Positions 5,979 to 6,146 of a stretch of DNA of 6,146 nt are shown piece after piece (position 1 is the stretch's first letter; the number at the start of each line of letters is the position of its first letter). Below the pieces are notes generated by a model. The model was not told the origin of the DNA and searched no databases. It worked only from the letters and a program-made list of their open reading frames with translations. The DNA comes from Methanomicrobiales archaeon (lineage in GTDB: Archaea; Halobacteriota; Methanomicrobia; Methanomicrobiales; JACTUA01). The position numbers were made by a program, and so were the translations under genes. Where the stretch lies: the NCBI GenBank assembly GCA_028678555.1, contig JAJRDF010000092.1, forward strand, positions 1 to 6,146. The letters are read 5' to 3'.

Positions 5979-5985
5979 ATTTAAT
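5979..5985 (-). promoter_or_regulatory. TATA-like promoter element of the ADP-ribosylglycohydrolase gene
   Basis: The minus strand reads CACCATTAAATCCCC, an isolated AT-rich core centred about 33 bases upstream of the ATG at 5949 and about 27 upstream of the GTG at 5955. There is no Shine-Dalgarno before either codon. This spacing implies a transcript with little or no leader, supports the short start over the GTG at 6024, and marks the gene as a separate unit from the trpB2-like gene. Confidence 0.4.
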
Positions 5986-6005
5986 GGTGAGCCCGGGTGG
6001 CCGGG

Positions 6006-6010
6006 AAAAA
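6006..6010 (-). terminator. Oligo-T terminator-like tract after the trpB2-like gene
   Basis: Ten bases after the TGA at 6023-6021 the minus strand reads CCCTATTTTTCCCGG, a run of five T in GC-rich surroundings. It has the same form as the tract after argB and would separate the trpB2-like transcript from the ADP-ribosylglycohydrolase gene. Confidence 0.4.
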
Positions 6011-6020
6011 TAGGGAGATG

Positions 6021-6146
6021 TCACCCGACCTTCGGGAGGCGGGTGAGGGACTCCCTGATCTTGCTGTCCGGGTACTCGAAGTCCGAGAGTTTCCCGGCAA
6101 AGTAGTCGTCGTAGGCGGCGAGATCCAGGTTGCCGTGGCCGGAGAG
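6021..6146 (-). CDS. trpB2: C-terminal end of a TrpB2-like tryptophan synthase beta subunit (partial)
   Basis: The last 41 codons of a gene entering from the right edge, ending in TGA at 6021. The peptide starts LSGHGNLDLAAYDDYFAGKL and goes on SDFEYPDSKIRESLTRLPKVG. The SGHG-D-(L/M)-AAY...F(A)G-L-D-(F/Y)EYP pattern is what I recall for the C-terminus of the TrpB2 type of tryptophan synthase beta chain (TrpB-like PLP-dependent enzymes), which are common in archaea and condense indole with serine or phosphoserine. The serine-rich glycine segment (SGHG) would lie close to the cofactor phosphate/ring region at the C-terminal end. Only about a tenth of the protein is visible and the identification rests on memory of this tail, so the symbol is tentative. 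Confidence 0.7.
   Translation of the reverse strand, partial: LSGHGNLDLAAYDDYFAGKLSDFEYPDSKIRESLTRLPKVG

Noticed and set aside
5950..6024. GTG at 6024 as the start of the ADP-ribosylglycohydrolase
   Set aside because: The extra 25 residues do not resemble the family N-terminus, the codon overlaps the trpB2-like stop, and the stretch contains the T5 tract and TATA-like element.
5059..6105. 348-codon plus-strand open frame opposite the ADP-ribosylglycohydrolase gene
   Set aside because: It is an antisense shadow with the same compositional bias. The minus strand carries the real motifs.
1..6146. Novel defence, mobile or CRISPR system
   Set aside because: No direct repeat array, transposase, integrase, nuclease or toxin-antitoxin pair is visible. 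The genes are core metabolism plus a transporter, and codon style looks uniform across the window.

Overview
The window is GC-rich and looks archaeal, most likely from a methanogen of the Methanomicrobiales type (an inference from gene content and style, not a search). Support: an argC-argJ-argB cluster holding an archaeal-style two-CBS-domain protein, a neighbouring TrpB2-like tail, short oligo-T terminator-like tracts after stop codons, two genes starting without a Shine-Dalgarno behind weak TATA-like stretches, and Shine-Dalgarno or ATGA-coupled starts inside the operon. Every gene I can support lies on the minus strand, so transcription runs from high to low coordinates.

In transcription order: (1) 6146-6021, the last 41 residues of a TrpB2-like PLP enzyme, ending at a T5 tract. 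(2) 5949-5044, an ADP-ribosylglycohydrolase (ARH/DraG family) with its own TATA-like element and a small inverted repeat in front of its start. (3) 5019-1522, a compact arginine operon: argC, a two-CBS-domain gene, argJ and argB. The argC stop codon adjoins the CBS gene's Shine-Dalgarno; CBS/argJ and argJ/argB each overlap by ATGA. A T5 tract follows argB. (4) 1412-192, a 12-TM-type major facilitator superfamily transporter of unknown substrate. (5) 133-1, the N-terminus of a protein with a hydrophobic first helix, cut off by the window edge.

ArgJ, ArgB and ArgC supply steps 1/5, 2 and 3 of the acetylated ornithine pathway. ArgJ recycles the acetyl group from N-acetylornithine to glutamate, ArgB phosphorylates N-acetylglutamate, and ArgC reduces the acyl phosphate to the semialdehyde. 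The aminotransferase ArgD and the ornithine-to-arginine enzymes are not in this window. ArgB carries the N-terminal helix and C-terminal signature of arginine-inhibited kinases, which fits a cyclic pathway controlled at the kinase. The most unusual feature is the CBS protein locked by translational coupling into the middle of the operon, a candidate adenylate-sensing partner of the pathway. I see no CRISPR array, tRNA, rRNA, insertion sequence or phage gene. The long plus-strand open frames are antisense shadows.
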